Assembly (NCBI RefSeq): GCF_954871325.1
Contig: NC_088776.1
Span: 25,964,508-26,028,507, forward strand
Reading direction: 5' to 3'
Source of the DNA: Gordionus sp. m RMFG-2023
Lineage: Eukaryota > Nematomorpha > Gordioida > Chordodea > Parachordodidae
Length of the DNA stretch: 64,000 nucleotides
A program made the position numbers and the translations under genes. Under the pieces are notes generated by a model. It had not been told where the DNA came from. It did no database searches and saw only the letters and a program-made list of their open reading frames with translations. Shown here piece by piece: positions 1 through 11,985 of this stretch. Positions within the stretch are counted from its first letter, which is position 1, and each line of letters opens with the position of its first letter.

Positions 1-20
1 TAATTATACCCTTCCTCACA

Positions 21-42
21 GCGAATTCCTGCGTACGCACCT
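21..42. mobile_element. hAT-like right terminus, element cut by window edge
   Basis: Reads GCGAATTCCTGCGTACGCAC followed by CTC. This is the inverse of the common hAT end CAGGTGCGTACGCAGGAATTC, and it nearly matches the end at about 37,970-37,991. The body of the element would lie upstream of the window, so neither the partner end nor the TSD can be checked. Confidence 0.4.
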
Positions 43-246
43 CGATATATAGTAAGTAACAAAATTTTATATTATCATTAATAATCTCCCCTCTTCTACA
101 TTTTAGAATATAGGTATCCATATTTCTAAAATAATTCTTTGCATTCTCCTCAGATATTCCTCTCTCTTCATGCTCTATAAAACGAATTAACTAAGTTAGG
201 ATTTTGCTTTTTGACAAAACCTTTAATTGAAATTCAATGGGCATGG

Positions 247-1010
247 TAGAGGTCTGCTGCAAAGTAGTTTTTTCTAGGACCAAGTCCGACCCGAACCCGA
301 ATTTAAAATTTTTTTTGTCCGAGCCCGAGCAATCGGCCCGTTTTGGTCGATTCTTAAAAGCGGCCCGATTAAAATCTTAGCCAAAATAATATTAAGTATA
401 AGCATTTGGTATATAGAGGTTCAAACCCTTCTGTAATCTATGGACAAAATCTCCAGGCCTAACTACCGAGCACATGTTTTTAGATCCGACCTGAGCCCGA
501 TTAAAGAAATTTATATAATATAGTTTAAATATTATAATATCTAAGAAACAATTAAAAATTATGTGTATTTATTCACATATTGCCACCTTAAATAAAAGTA
601 TATTTAACCCCCATAATCTAATCAATATTATATAAAGTTGCACATTAGTTCATTTGTATAAATATAAATTTTATTGAGTTTAAATATAAAAAGTAAAGTT
701 AAAATTCAGTCGAAATTAAAATAAAATGTGAATATATAAAAATAATAAGCATTATTGTTGTCGAAAAAAGATGATAAAATTATTTATATATGAAAAAATT
801 TCTACAAAATATAATAAAGAACATATTAAAATGACATATCAAAATCAGTTATTCTGATCGACATTTTAGTGAAACAAAAGATATCTGTATTATTAAGGAT
901 ATTTGTATTTTTTAATATATTTATTGGTTCGGACTTCGGGTAGGACACAAGAAAAATTTTTCAATGTCTGAAGGCTCGGGTCGAGCTTCGGGTAGGTGAT
1001 AAATATTTTA
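247..1010. mobile_element. Degenerate hAT MITE of the TAGAGATCTGCA family
   Basis: The left end TAGAGGTCTGCTGCAAAG resembles the closed elements at 8162, 14184, 25157 and 29909. GC-rich strings such as CCGACCCGAACCCG follow it, and a matching cluster (CTCGGGTCGAGCTTCGGGTA) lies near 975-1000. No right TIR or TSD was found, so the right border is a guess. Bases about 330-480 resemble the small MITE at 56,436-56,644 (CGGCCCG, TTTTGGTCGATT, a shared ATCTATGG/GCAAAAT stretch), so one MITE seems nested in another. The rest is A+T-rich without coding sequence. Confidence 0.45.
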
Positions 1011-1149
1011 TTGTATGACATCTCTTTTCAAGTATCGATTCTTTAATTCTATGGTCATGATGAAATAGAACATTATCTATAACAAAAAGAATATTCTACA
1101 TATTACTTTCTTCAAAATGATATAGTATTTCATTTATTAATTGGCTAAA

Positions 1150-1769
1150 CGTTGCAGAAGCCATCAAAAACATAAATATAGATCGAGATTCGAAAAGAAT
1201 ACGCAAATTGGTTTGTAGATGTAGCCTATATAATAAAAAAATTTATTTTTGATGAGAGCGGGTTTTTAATATCAATGAGATGGTTATATGGATATTCATA
1301 AATAAATAAAAGTGCTAATAAAAATAAGATAAAGACAATGAATTATAGTATCATTGCTGCTTTCATGATTGCGGGAATATTCAGATTCGAGGTTCTTGAT
1401 GGCTCCTGTTATAAACTTCAGTCAGTAAATGAAATACTAAATCATTTTGAAGAAGGGACATGAATATGGGGATGGATAATGCTGCATTTCATCATAACCA
1501 TACAATTTGAGAATCGATAGAAAGGAGAGGGCATAAAATAAAATAATAGAGTCCTTCTTAATCCTATTGAAAATGTGTATTTCAATGTAAAGAATTTGTC
1601 AGATATATTAATTCGTTTTATAAAGCATGGAGAGAGAGGATATGATGAGAATGCAAAGAATTATTTAAGAAATATGGAAATCTATATTATAAAATGTATA
1701 GGAAGGGAAATTGTTAATGATAAGTATAAATATTTGTTTCTTAATAGTAATTGTAATGAAATAATTTGA
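1150..1769 (+). pseudogene. Tc1/mariner (IS630-like) transposase remnant
   Basis: Broken plus-strand translation gives DESGF, then AAFMIAGIFRFEVLDGSCYK, then an MDNAAFHHNHTI-like block and finally LNPIENVYFNVKN. In order these match the DDE/D catalytic core of Tc1/mariner transposases: the first D in DESGF, the second in MDNAAFHH, and the third acidic residue in the NPIEN motif. The pieces lie in different frames with stops between them. The last block is an open stretch of 64 codons (1575-1769). The N-terminal DNA-binding region is not visible. A solo TIR of another family begins 14 bp downstream (1783). Confidence 0.65.
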
Positions 1770-1782
1770 TATGAAAAAAAAT

Positions 1783-2160
1783 GGGTATGACTAAACTGCA
1801 AATGCTAAGGTAAACTGCAAATGCTTAGGTAAAAATTTTCATATATTATCTATTATTTGTAGTGAGATTCATTTTCCTAAGATATAAATAACTTAAAAAA
1901 ATTAAATTATTAGATATATTCAATAATATAAAGAAATATACATTAATAGTTGAATTTTCTTGTATCTCATAATAAATCGTTTAAATCCTTTAATATAATT
2001 ATATTAAAAATATTTATAATTAAATTTTAAATTTCAATAATATTAAATCCGCAAAATGGCTTATTATTATTTTATAAAAAAATTTAAAATTATTTTTTGT
2101 TATATTATATTCTAAAATCATATTATATTATAACTTAAAAAGAAAGCTAAATTCCATATA
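1783..2160 (+). repeat. Solo left end of the iterated-TIR element family
   Basis: Begins GGGTATGACTAAACTGCAAA and repeats the motif ACTGCAAATGCTAAGGTAA twice. It then runs about 330 bp closely similar to 58,115-58,455, including the tail AAAATCATATTATATTAT. No inverted partner is seen nearby, so this is a truncated or solo end of the family that is complete at 58,115-60,641. Confidence 0.7.
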
Positions 2161-2690
2161 TTGTCTATCAAAAATTAATTCGAAAAATTGCAAGAACAGC
2201 ATATTTGCTATTGATATTTTTCCTAAATAGCCACTTTGTTTTTATTGCCATTATTACAATATTACCATGCAATAATGTCATTCTAATAAATAAGATATCA
2301 CAGAAAAATTTTATCGAACATATAATGTTTGTAGATTATTTTACACCTGCATAAAAATGTATAAAGATTTACCATTTTTAGGGGAAAAATATAATTTAGA
2401 TATGGGATTCCGGATATTTTTGTTAAATGATATATTGGTTTTAAGTAAAGAATGTAGAGGGGGGAGGGGTAGGTGTATTTGTTCGAATTTTCAGTTGATT
2501 TTGAAAGACTTTGATTTGCTATTCTGAGATATAATAACTTGGGGTTTTAACGTAGGCTAATATCTAATGAGAATTGTTGGTGGGTCAAGCATTCATGTAT
2601 TTCTTTTTCTACAAATTATGTTTTGTGAAGTTAATCATTAAAGTAATATAATTTGATTGTTTAAATGACCATGAAAAGGGTCTTTAAGTG
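2161..2690. other. Non-coding A+T-rich stretch
   Basis: No gene, TIR or repeat was recognised. It joins a solo TIR on the left to a hAT transposase scrap on the right. It contains a short G-run (GGGGGAGGGGTAGG) near 2460, which in this window often marks decayed hAT ends. Confidence 0.4.
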
Positions 2691-2697
2691 TTGCTGA

Positions 2698-2935
2698 GTT
2701 CAATAATACAAATAACATTGAACTGGAGGTTATAAATTATATTAAAGTTGAAATACATTATAAATGTTTAATTATTATCTTTCCATTAAGGAAATTTTTT
2801 TATAAATATAATACTGTAATATCTTCATCAGCTTCAATTGAAAGGCTATTTAGTTTTAGTAAAATGCTATGTATGCCAAAATGGCAAAGGTCTAATACTA
2901 AATTATTTGAAAATTTTGATTATCTTATAAAATAA
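2698..2935 (+). pseudogene. hAT transposase C-terminal fragment
   Basis: The plus-strand translation includes ISSSASIERLFSFSKML and, after QRS, LFENFDYLIK and a stop. The SSAxxERLFS core is the hallmark of the hAT C-terminal dimerisation region. About 50 codons before it are open but unremarkable. The catalytic domain and the element ends are missing. Family membership is clear; the sub-family is not. Confidence 0.65.
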
Positions 2936-3888
2936 TAAATCTATTTTAAATAATATTTTACAAATTAATATTTCAACTCCCATTAAAAATACTAGTCTCC
3001 CTTCCCTATCTATGCAAAATGCCTGATATATTAACTCATCATTAAATATTTTATTAATTATTGTAAATATTCATTCTTATTAAATGAATATGTTATGTTC
3101 TTCACAAATAAATAATAAAAACTGTATTTTATAAACTATTTTTTAATTGGTAATGATAATTAGATGCAAGTATCTTTGTGATATTTTGAAAAAAATACTA
3201 GAATCTGTATCTAGATTCTTATTCCTGAGGACCTACCCATGTAATATAAATATTTTCTTACGTGATTATCCATTTCTGATTGAATATATTAAGTGTATTA
3301 TTAGATATGACGATAAAATCTTAAAATAAAATATTTTAATCTAATTTCTTATCTTATCTTATCTAGCACGTTGGTCATGGACCTGCCCAAAATGAGCGAA
3401 TGTGAATTACTATAGAGGCCCTATCCTCCATAATAATTATGCCAATTTTTTTCCTCAAGAATACCAACAAACCTTGTAACCCAGATATAATTATTAAAGG
3501 TGTGGAACTCACAAGCGAGAACTGAAAAAAAGAGGTACTGTATCATCCAATACAAATTTATAGTTTTTTATTATTATAAAAATTATTTTTTATTGTTGAT
3601 CCATGAGCAAGGATCTTATTTAATAGGATTATTTTATTTCGTTTAGTTAATTTATGATTTGTTACCAATTAATTAGTTAGAAGATATAAAAATTATATTT
3701 TGGTTTTTATAATTATTTAGTTAAATATACCTATTTAACCTATTTGTACCTTGATTCTCATAGTATAATGGTTAACCTATTTATAATTTTCTTACAACTT
3801 GAAATACTTTAATCCGCCTTCATTTACTCTAGCCCTAGTCAAATTTAAATTCCACTCTTAGATATAGATCAAAACAATATATGAAACA
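2936..3888. other. Stretch without recognised features
   Basis: A+T-rich sequence between a hAT scrap and the TSD of the element at 3897. A 60-codon open frame at 3147-3329 has no recognisable motif and is probably chance. A short GC-richer patch (GCACGTTGGTCATGGACC) at about 3365 is unexplained. Confidence 0.35.
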
Positions 3889-4826
3889 GTCGCGTCGCTA
3901 GGGGGAAAAATTTGAAGAGCCCCCGGAAGCAAAATTTTTTTTTTAATGGCTCCTTAATATCCCCTTGAACTAAAAATGAATTTTTTTAGCTCCCTGAATG
4001 ATTTCTTTTATAATTCCATTAAGTAATATATAGATTTAATTTTATTATTTAGAAATTAATAAAACTATTTAAATTTTTATTAAATGAGTACTATTTAATT
4101 ATTAGATTAGATAAATACATATAAATTATATTTTCACTATGTCAGCTTGCAATCAAATTCTGTATTAAAAATATAGTATCAATAACTCACTAAATTTTAA
4201 TTTAGCTTTAACAGTTGTAGTTTAATTGACTTTTATTATTTAAATTATTATACAACCCTAATTAAATAAATATAATCATATATTATTTCAAAATTGACAA
4301 ATTTAATATTGTAATTAGCCGAGTTCAAAATGACTAATCAACTGTATATTTATTTTTAAATTTTATTATCATACCTTAAAAATATTTTCAAGGTCCAAAT
4401 AAGTATAAGATATTTCTTTATAAAAAGTAAGTAGAGATATAGTTTATAATCCTCTACTATATACAGTTGTTTATAAAATATTAGATATAATGCCATTTTT
4501 ATAGACGTATTTGACAGTTATATAATATATTACAGTTAATATTATAATAAATTTTACTAATAAATGGTTTGATAATAAATATAATAACAAATTGTATTTA
4601 AGTATTTAACGCCATCTATTTAGTTATAAATAATTTTAATTAAACATTTTATTATTCATCCTGCAATAGATGTAATAAATTTGATATATTTTCTTCTCTT
4701 TTCTATTTTTTTCTTTTTCGAAAAACAGTTTCGAATTTTTTTAATACAAGTATATTTTTGATATTATTACAAACTACTATTATTTTAAAATATAATATCG
4801 ACAATATATAAAATCTTAATTGTTTC

Positions 4827-6231
4827 ATCATATCTAGTGATGTTAAGGTAAGTTACCTGTAACTAGTTACATTTTGGCTAAAAAATAACTGTAACTAGTT
4901 ATATTTTTAAAATTGTAACTAGTAACTGTAACTAGTTATAACTTTTGAAATGTAACTGCGAAAAGTAACTAGTTACTTTTAAAGATATATTCAAATAATT
5001 AATTTTATTTTTAATATGTTGTGATAAATTAATTTTAAATTAAATTAATTTTTTAAATTAAATTTATTAATTTAAAATTTTGTGAAAATATCTGATTGTT
5101 ATAATTTCCCGTTCAAATTGATTTTCTTTTCTTAAATTGTTACATTGCTGCTTGGCTTCATAATTTTGTAAGCAAATTCAAGTAATTTAATAAATTTTAA
5201 TATTATATTTATTTACAAATGTAGCACAATATATTTTTTTCCGTCAAGTAACAAGCATTGGAACTTCATATCATACGTAATAAAAAAAAATTTTAATTTA
5301 GTATAAGGAAAAACAAAGACAGATTATTTTAGAATTTAATATTAAATTATTAATCATTACTTACAAGAACCAAGTCTAACAAAAATATCATGTTATAGGT
5401 TTAATAATCTTTATGATAATGACAACAACATTGCTGCAATTCTTCACCCTTTATTTAAAACTGACTGGCCTTGGATTAGGCAAGAAAGGAATAAAGCAAA
5501 AAAGGAGGAAATTTTAAATTTAATAAATACCTTAATACCTCAAAGTGAATCCCAGACGAATGAATCATGCTCAAAACCAACATCACTTGATGTAGTTGGA
5601 TTTTTTGACCTAAAGCGCCAAAATATTCTGGATAATGAACTTATAAAAAACTTTATCAAATCTAATAACAACACTTTTTCTTTATATAACGATTTTCCAA
5701 AGTTAAAATTACTCTTTATTATATAATGTTGTTCTAACATCAAGTGCTCCCGTAGAGCCCTTGTTCAGTCTAGATAAGCTCATTTTTGGAGATAAACGAG
5801 CACGTCTCCTAGATAATAACTTTGAAATTAATTTGTTGTTAAAAGTAAATAAACATTTATTAGATTCTAATTTTTATGAAAAATAAAAATTTTTTTCAAT
5901 GCAAATATATATTTTTATATTCGATGTAAATATTCAATTTTGCGATATTTTTTTATATAAATAAATTGTATATTATTTTAAATAACTGATTATACTTTGT
6001 TTATCCTAATTTTTTTTATATTAAATAAATGCATTCAATAAATAAATAATGCGCATATGAATGATGTATAAAGTAAGTAACTAGTTACTTTTGAAAATAA
6101 CTGTAACTAATAACTAGTTACTTTTGTAAAAATGTATCTAGTAACTGTGACTAGTTATGTTTTTGCCAATGTAACTAGTAACTGTAACTAGTTATGTTTC
6201 AAAAGTAACTTTTAACATCACTAATCATATC
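4827..6231 (+). mobile_element. hAT element 4835-6223 with perfect TSD ATCATATC
   Basis: TIRs are TAGTGATGTTAAGG on the left and the inverse of TAGTGATGTTAAAAG on the right. Identical 8-mers ATCATATC lie at 4827-4834 and 6224-6231. Both ends carry dense copies of the palindromic word GTAACTAGTTAC and variants (about 4855-4985 and 6065-6205), probably transposase-binding subterminal repeats. The 1389-bp body keeps only the 3' part of a hAT transposase, so it is an internal-deletion derivative. It sits inside the hAT at 3897-7049 and is therefore younger. Confidence 0.93.
5395..5883 (+). pseudogene. hAT transposase C-terminal half, broken
   Basis: Translation gives AAILHPLFKTDWPWIRQERN, then a spacer with VVGFFDLKRQN, then SSAPVEPLFSLDKLIFGDK and LLDNNFEINLLLKVNKHL. 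This is the usual order of the end of hAT transposases: a post-catalytic LDPRFK-like segment, a linker, then the SSAPVERLFS dimerisation core. A stop at about 5723-5725 followed by a frame change separates the first block from the dimerisation core. The zinc finger and the catalytic N-terminal half are deleted. It lies between the GTAACTAGTTAC-rich ends of the enclosing element. Confidence 0.85.
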
Positions 6232-7057
6232 ATTCTGGTCCTTATTTTATAGTTAGAAAATATTTCATTTCTAATATGACATTGCTGTGTATAAATAACT
6301 CCAGGCTGCAATATATTTGCATAATTATTTCTTTCAAAGATTTTTAGTGTTTTTATTTTATCAATTTATCTAACATAATAAATTCTGATATAAGTTTACA
6401 TCGTGAGTGTCATGGCTATTACTGCAAATTAACCAGTGTATATTATTTGTGTTGCTATGTAATTTAAGATTATTAAAACAACGGCTGAGAGAATATGATT
6501 GCATATTTTAGATTAACAATAATGGTCAACTGTGTAGTCGTTTATATATCATTTAAAATGGAAGATAATCTTTTAGAAATTTAATATCTCACGATAATTT
6601 TCTCGATTACTTATCTAACTTCCATCATGTCATATAAAAGGAAGCTCTAACCACCTAGTTTTATGATTTGGATTAATCGTTTATACTCTTTTCTTCAAAA
6701 ATTGTTGATTTGGTAGAGACCTATAAAATTTTTCCTTATAAGTTTATTGTATAAAACATTGTCTAAAATGGTAAAAGAGAGTTATACTAGTTTGATAACC
6801 TTTTGTCAATGTAAGTTGCTAAGAATTATATTATTGCATTATGTGGTTTTTTATATGCCAGTTTATTTTGTATGCATAATATAATAAATGACAAAATATG
6901 AAAATCTGAATAATTGTTCAGAGTTAACTTATTTTAAAAAAGTATAATATATTAATATAAAACCCGGCCGAAGGCCCGCAAATTGGCACCCCCTATAAAA
7001 AAAATTTTAGTTGAGCCCCTTGAGATTGTAAAGGCTAGCGACGCCCCTGATATAAAA

Positions 7058-8153
7058 TTGTATTTTTAACTAATATAATAAATTTAACTTACTCTTCTTG
7101 ACTTGTTTATTTAGAATAAATGACTTCCTTTACACTTCCTTTCCATACAATAGCCTTTCAGGTATAATCTCAGCAGTTATTCGTCAAGTGTTCATAGATA
7201 AGTCTTAGTACAATTTTGTAAGTTTTCAGAAAAATTTTTTAAAATTATTATGGCTTTGTACTTTGCCTGGAAATTTTTTTAATATTAAATATTAGGTATA
7301 AGTGATCAGTATAATATTTAAAAAATAATATTGGTACACATAGTTTTAATTGATTGAACCTGGCCTGAAAGAGGAGGGGGTAAAAAGAATAAAAATTCAA
7401 TATTATTTTCAAGTAACAGGTAACAACTATCATAAAAGTAAGAAGAAAATTCTCATTCCCCGTCATTTTTGACGGGCTATATACTAGTGATTTAATAACA
7501 TTAAATTATTAAAAAGTTAAAGTCATTAACTTATAATTTATTTAACATATTTTAAAAATATGAATGCTATAAATTAATAGTGTTTCTAAATTTGGGTCTG
7601 AGGGTACTGTCGTAGTTCACAATATTTTCTTTTGTTTATATAAAATTAGTAAAAATGTCAATCATTTTAATGAGAAAACTTTGATTTTTTTTAAATCATT
7701 ATTTTTTTTATCGTTTGTTGAAAAATAATTTTATTCATCATTATGATTTTTGTGTTTAAAAAATTATCATTATAAAATTTTTGAATATTTTTTTTACGAT
7801 TTTTGGAAGTTTATCAAAACAATATTGAATAAAAAAATTGTAACGTTTACCTTTTAATTTGTTGGTATTAAGCCTTATATTTGTTGAAGAAAATTATTTC
7901 TTAATTTTTATGAGTCTTATTTTGTTGGTAAGTTCTTTAATTTTTGGGTAAGTTTTTGCGTAGCCTTATTTTTGAAAGGACTCTCCCTCCAATTTCTGTT
8001 AATCTCTAATTTCTGTTAGTTTTTAAATTTTTGTTAGTGTTGACCGTGACCTAGGATTCGAAACCCAAGAGTTATTCGTTATTAAAAGGTAAAAACCAAA
8101 ATTTTTGCATATATTTGGAATTTTATTTTTTGATACATAACGCAATTATTACT
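7058..8153. other. Non-coding stretch between two hAT elements
   Basis: No coding sequence, TIR or tandem array was recognised. Open frames here (for example 7248-7466 minus) have no motif. Composition is T-rich with several TTTTTT runs. Confidence 0.35.
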
Positions 8154-8574
8154 ATACGATGTAGTGATCTACATCGGGCCTAATTTTTCAAGCCCGACCC
8201 GAAATATTTTTTAAAAGAGTTTTGCTGGCCCGGCCTGAACCTGAATTTTATTTTAAAAAATTTACTGGCCCGGCCAGGCATGAATTTATTTAAATATAGA
8301 TATTAATTTTTATAATTACTTAAAATAAAAGACATATGTTATATAGCGTTTAATTTCAATAAATTAAATCAAAAATTTTTATTTTACATAAAAAATTCAA
8401 TATAAAATTGATAAATTTAGATATATTTAATAAAATTTCCAAGGTCCAGCCCGACCCGGCCCGAAATTTCTTTAAAGATATTAGGCCCGGTCCGAACCCG
8501 ATTATTTTAAATAGAATTAGGCCCCGTGGGACGGGTACGATCCGGGCCTAACTTTGCAGATCTCTAATACGATG
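8154..8574. mobile_element. hAT MITE 8162-8566, TSD ATACGATG
   Basis: The left end is TAGTGATCTACATCGGGCC and the inverse right end is TAGAGATCTGCAAAGTTAGG. Identical ATACGATG flanks it (8154-8161, 8567-8574). The 405-bp body has no coding capacity but many GGCCCG/GCCCGACCCG words near each end. It is a close sibling of 25,157-25,584. Confidence 0.93.
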
Positions 8575-9207
8575 TGTCAGAAAGAAGTGTGGGGAAAATG
8601 AGATTTTGATATGGGTAGAGATTAAGGGATTTTAGCATTTTGTTTTAGATATTTGGCAAATAAGGAATATGATAGAAAGTATAATGAGTATTAGGACTGA
8701 AAATAAAAATAAAAATATGAATTTATTATATATATAAGGTATAATAATTATATATTACTTCGAAAAGGGGCTTACTGTTAAGAGTTAATGATATTTGATT
8801 CATTTTGGCTCATTTAAGACAATGATATTTGTGGTATTATATGTCTAATTTTACATTTTTACATCCAAAGTTTGACAATAAGTTATTGTTTATTATTTGG
8901 TAGGCCTTAAGACTCAATGAATGGCGAATAGGTTTCCATCATCCGGAAAACAGACCTCACGTAATGCAGGACAGAAAAAATTGCTGAATATTTAAACGTT
9001 AGGGATTATAATAAGCAGGGATATATATGTATATATAGGGTTAGAAAAATATTAAATTAGTGATTGTAAGTGTTATTAAGGTATAAATTTGTGTAATTGA
9101 GGGTTTATGAAAATATATATAGAAGTGGATTTTTATAATAAAATATTTGTTATATAATTATGCATTTGGGTTTTTAAAGAGATGGACTTTATTATTAATT
9201 AATGTTT
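8575..9207. other. Stretch without recognised features
   Basis: Low-complexity A+T-rich sequence. A slightly richer patch at 8900-8985 (AGGCCTTAAGACTCAATG, CCGGAAAACAGACCTCACG) is not assignable. Confidence 0.35.
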
Positions 9208-9355
9208 CTATTTTGCAGAGTTGTTAAAAAATACTTTTTAAATGGATCTAGATACAGATACAATGTCTAAAATAATATCTAGATCAGATTATTTAATCAA
9301 AAATCTATCTAGATACAGATACCACATTTTTATATCTAGATACTCTGCTATTTTG
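9208..9355. mobile_element. Tiny hAT MITE 9216-9347, TSD CTATTTTG
   Basis: A 132-bp element with ends CAGAGTTGTTAAAAA and, inverted, CAGAGTATCTAGATA. Identical CTATTTTG 8-mers lie at 9208-9215 and 9348-9355. The interior is little more than repeats of ATCTAGATACAGATAC. The CAGAGTTGTTAA end links it to the larger hATs at 31,117 and 62,745. Confidence 0.92.
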
Positions 9356-9689
9356 TAAATGTAATCCAGTATCTATTAAGGTTGATATATTATTAAGGGA
9401 TCTATTGGGAGTGTGCTAATGTTGTTTATTTTGAAGTAATTAACTATTTTTATGAAATATGGTGTAATGTGAATTACACATATGATATATTTAATTATTA
9501 ATGATAAACATATATAGGATATATTTAGATTTAAAAGGATATCATTGGTGAAAATATGAGGTAATGTGTCTGCAGGGTTATGTAATAACATTTTGAAATA
9601 CATTGAAATTAAAGGAATTGAATTATGATGAAGTCAGAATAATATCTATAATGTTATATGAGGATATTTTTTTTTGATTTAATGTATGA

Positions 9690-11855
9690 ATGTGATATAT
9701 ATTATATATATAAATTTGGTATGGATTTATATGATATATGGGTATAAGTCTTATATTTATGATATATATATAAATTTGGCTGGATTTATATGATATATGA
9801 ATACATAGGCGTAGCCAGGATTTTCCTTAGGGGGGGGGGACTAAATAATATAAAAGCATGGTAATAATTTATTCCAAACAAGTATAAGAAATTTATTAAA
9901 TACTAGGTAAAATTCCACTTTTACAGACATATTTGACAGTTAGAGAATATATTACAGTTAATATTTTAACAAATTTTACTAATGAATGCTCTTGATAATA
10001 AATATAGTAACAATTTGCATTCATTAATTTAACGCCATCTATTTATTTCAAATAAAAAAATGATATTAAAAATTAATCTTCATATTTTTCATAGCACAAT
10101 GTCTTTAAAAGATATTTTCTGATTTCCTTATCAATATTTTATAGTTTTCTGTAAAATATATAATTCGCTATATTGGTAAAAATTATTTGATTGTCATATG
10201 ATAACAGTGTGTGACAATGGGAGAAGAACATAAAAACAAGTTTTGGTGCAGAATTTGACGCTGAGTTCGAATCCATTTTCCAAATTTTCTCTACACGTCA
10301 AGTTTTAAAAATATTACCGTATAAAGACAACTTTTCGAAATCTCAAAAATGGTAAATTTTAGGTCTTTATACGGATATATTTTAAAAAGTATCGAATAAA
10401 AATCCCTAAAAATTGGTGATAGTGTTAAACTTATATTTCTTTATAAATTTACTAATTTTTATAATTTTTTATAGATTGGTTCTTGAGAAAAATAGTAAAG
10501 AATTTCGTTTTGGGGGTCTTAAGTTTTCAATTTAAATTACTATCAAAATTATTAACTTTAGAAGATAAATTTTATATTATTTTGCTTCAAATATGCTCAA
10601 GATTATATATTAATTCTAATTATGTTTCAAAAGTACTCTATACCATGAAAATTCAACCAAAATCTATAAATTAAAAAAGTCGGTACAGATATTTTCGAAC
10701 TTTTTAATTTGTACACTTTTATTGAATTTTCTCTGCATAAAGCATTTTTAAAGGAAAATTAAGGTAATATTTATCTTTTTTAGTTGTATTTAGTAATATT
10801 TTATGCATTTATGATCAATTTATACCAAAATCAGATATCTGTACCCACTTTTTTAATTTGTACTATACTCTTTTTGAATTGAGCATTTTTGAAGCAATAT
10901 TCATTTAAAATCAATAATTGGTAATTTTTTCATATAATTTATTAATATTTATCTTTTTTAGATGTATTTGAGAATATTTGTTTTATTAATCAATTTATAT
11001 CAAAATATATGATTTTCCAATGGAGTACCTTGAACCCGTAGTATGGGCAATAAATAATAATGTCAAATAACGAGTAGGAAGAAAGGATAAGTTTTTTTCG
11101 CGCTTAATTTTTCATAAACATTTAATTTCTTTCATTAATTATTTTGAGAACGAAAGCCACAATAAATAAATATATTAAATGTAAGCTATATTAAAAAAAA
11201 TTTTATAAATAAAGGTAAATTTTAAAAATATAGGTTGTTTAAAAATTGAGTAAGGATTTTATAAAAAAAATGTATAATAATAATAAGGAAGGTTTGCTGC
11301 AAAAATTAAGATATTTTTTTAGTTGTAGGAATCATTAGAACCGAAGTTATAAACCTTCAAAAAGTGTTAAAAATGACCTTTTTGGCCACTTTAACCTAAA
11401 ATAAATAAAAAAAACCTGACGTACTAGAAAAAAACTGACAGCGGATTTAGAATATGCATAAAAAATTGTCTTAAAACATGTTTATTTTATTTCCTCCCAA
11501 AAAATCAAGTCGAGATTTGTCACACAGATTGATAAAATTAGATATACTGTAAATCTACCGACATATAATATTCCACTGTTTGTATTGGGCTTTAATTATT
11601 TAATTTTATTTTATTTATGATTTAATTTTATCAATAGTTTTGTAATTATATTTTACTTTTATTAAGATAAATAAATTAAAATAACTCACTTTATAAAAAA
11701 TTATATTGGGGGGGGGGGGGGGGTTATGGGTAAAATATGAATTTGATAAATATATATAAATATGGTATGGATTTATATGATATATTGGTATAAGTTTTTT
11801 TGATATATATATAAATTTGGCACGGATTTATATGATATATTGGTGGAAAATATGG
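9690..11855. repeat. About 65-bp tandem repeat blocks flanking a hAT-ended insertion
   Basis: At 9690-9800 and again at 11,745-11,855 the sequence repeats ATATATATAAATTTGG, GGATTTATATGATATAT and GGTATAAGT in direct orientation, about two units on each side. From 9804 the left block is followed by CATAGGCGTAGCCAGGA and a G-run, a typical hAT end (compare CAGTGGCGTAGCC). Another long G-run at 11,708-11,724 precedes the right block. The simplest reading is one tandem array split by an insertion of about 1.9 kb, but no matching right TIR was found. Confidence 0.5.
10680..11030. repeat. Imperfect direct duplication, about 180 bp
   Basis: Two diverged copies share, in order, TTTTTAATTTGTAC, GCATTTTTGAAG/GCATTTTTAAAG, TTTATCTTTTTTAG, TGTATTT and ATCAATTTATA. 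They lie inside the hAT-ended region that starts at 9804. No coding sequence. Confidence 0.5.
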
Positions 11856-11869
11856 TGCTTAATATATTT

Positions 11870-11985
11870 TTTTTTAAATTATGAAATCTTTATATTTAAT
11901 ATATATATTTTTTTTTAAATTATGAAATCTTTATATTTAATATATATATTTTTTTTAAATTATAAAATTTTATATTATAAAATTT
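11870..11985. repeat. Three-unit tandem repeat, about 43-45 bp period
   Basis: The units share TTTTTTTTAAATTATGAAATC followed by TTTATATTTAATATATATA. The first two are nearly identical and the third is more decayed. Confidence 0.7.

Larger units (their letters stand above)
3889..7057. mobile_element. hAT element 3897-7049 with 8-bp TSD, host to a nested hAT
   Basis: The left end is CAGTCGCGTCGCTAG and the inverted right end is CAGGGGCGTCGCTAG. The flanking 8-mers are ATATGAAA (3889-3896) and ATATAAAA (7050-7057), one mismatch apart. The element is 3153 bp, of which 1389 bp is the younger hAT at 4835-6223. No transposase could be read in what remains, so it is non-autonomous or fully decayed. 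A stretch at about 4500-4640 (GACGTATTTGACAGTTA, ..ACGCCATCTATTTA) is shared with 9925-10,050, linking it to the hAT-ended region there. An AACCCGGCCGAAGGCC block near the right end (6961) also recurs inverted at about 43,030, in the end of the ZMYM1-like hAT. Confidence 0.8.

Noticed and set aside
11705-11725. G-run as a possible G-quadruplex or telomere-like signal
   Set aside because: G-runs at 9830, 11,708, 36,395 and 15,590 (as C) lie next to hAT-type ends and seem to belong to those elements. There is no telomere repeat.
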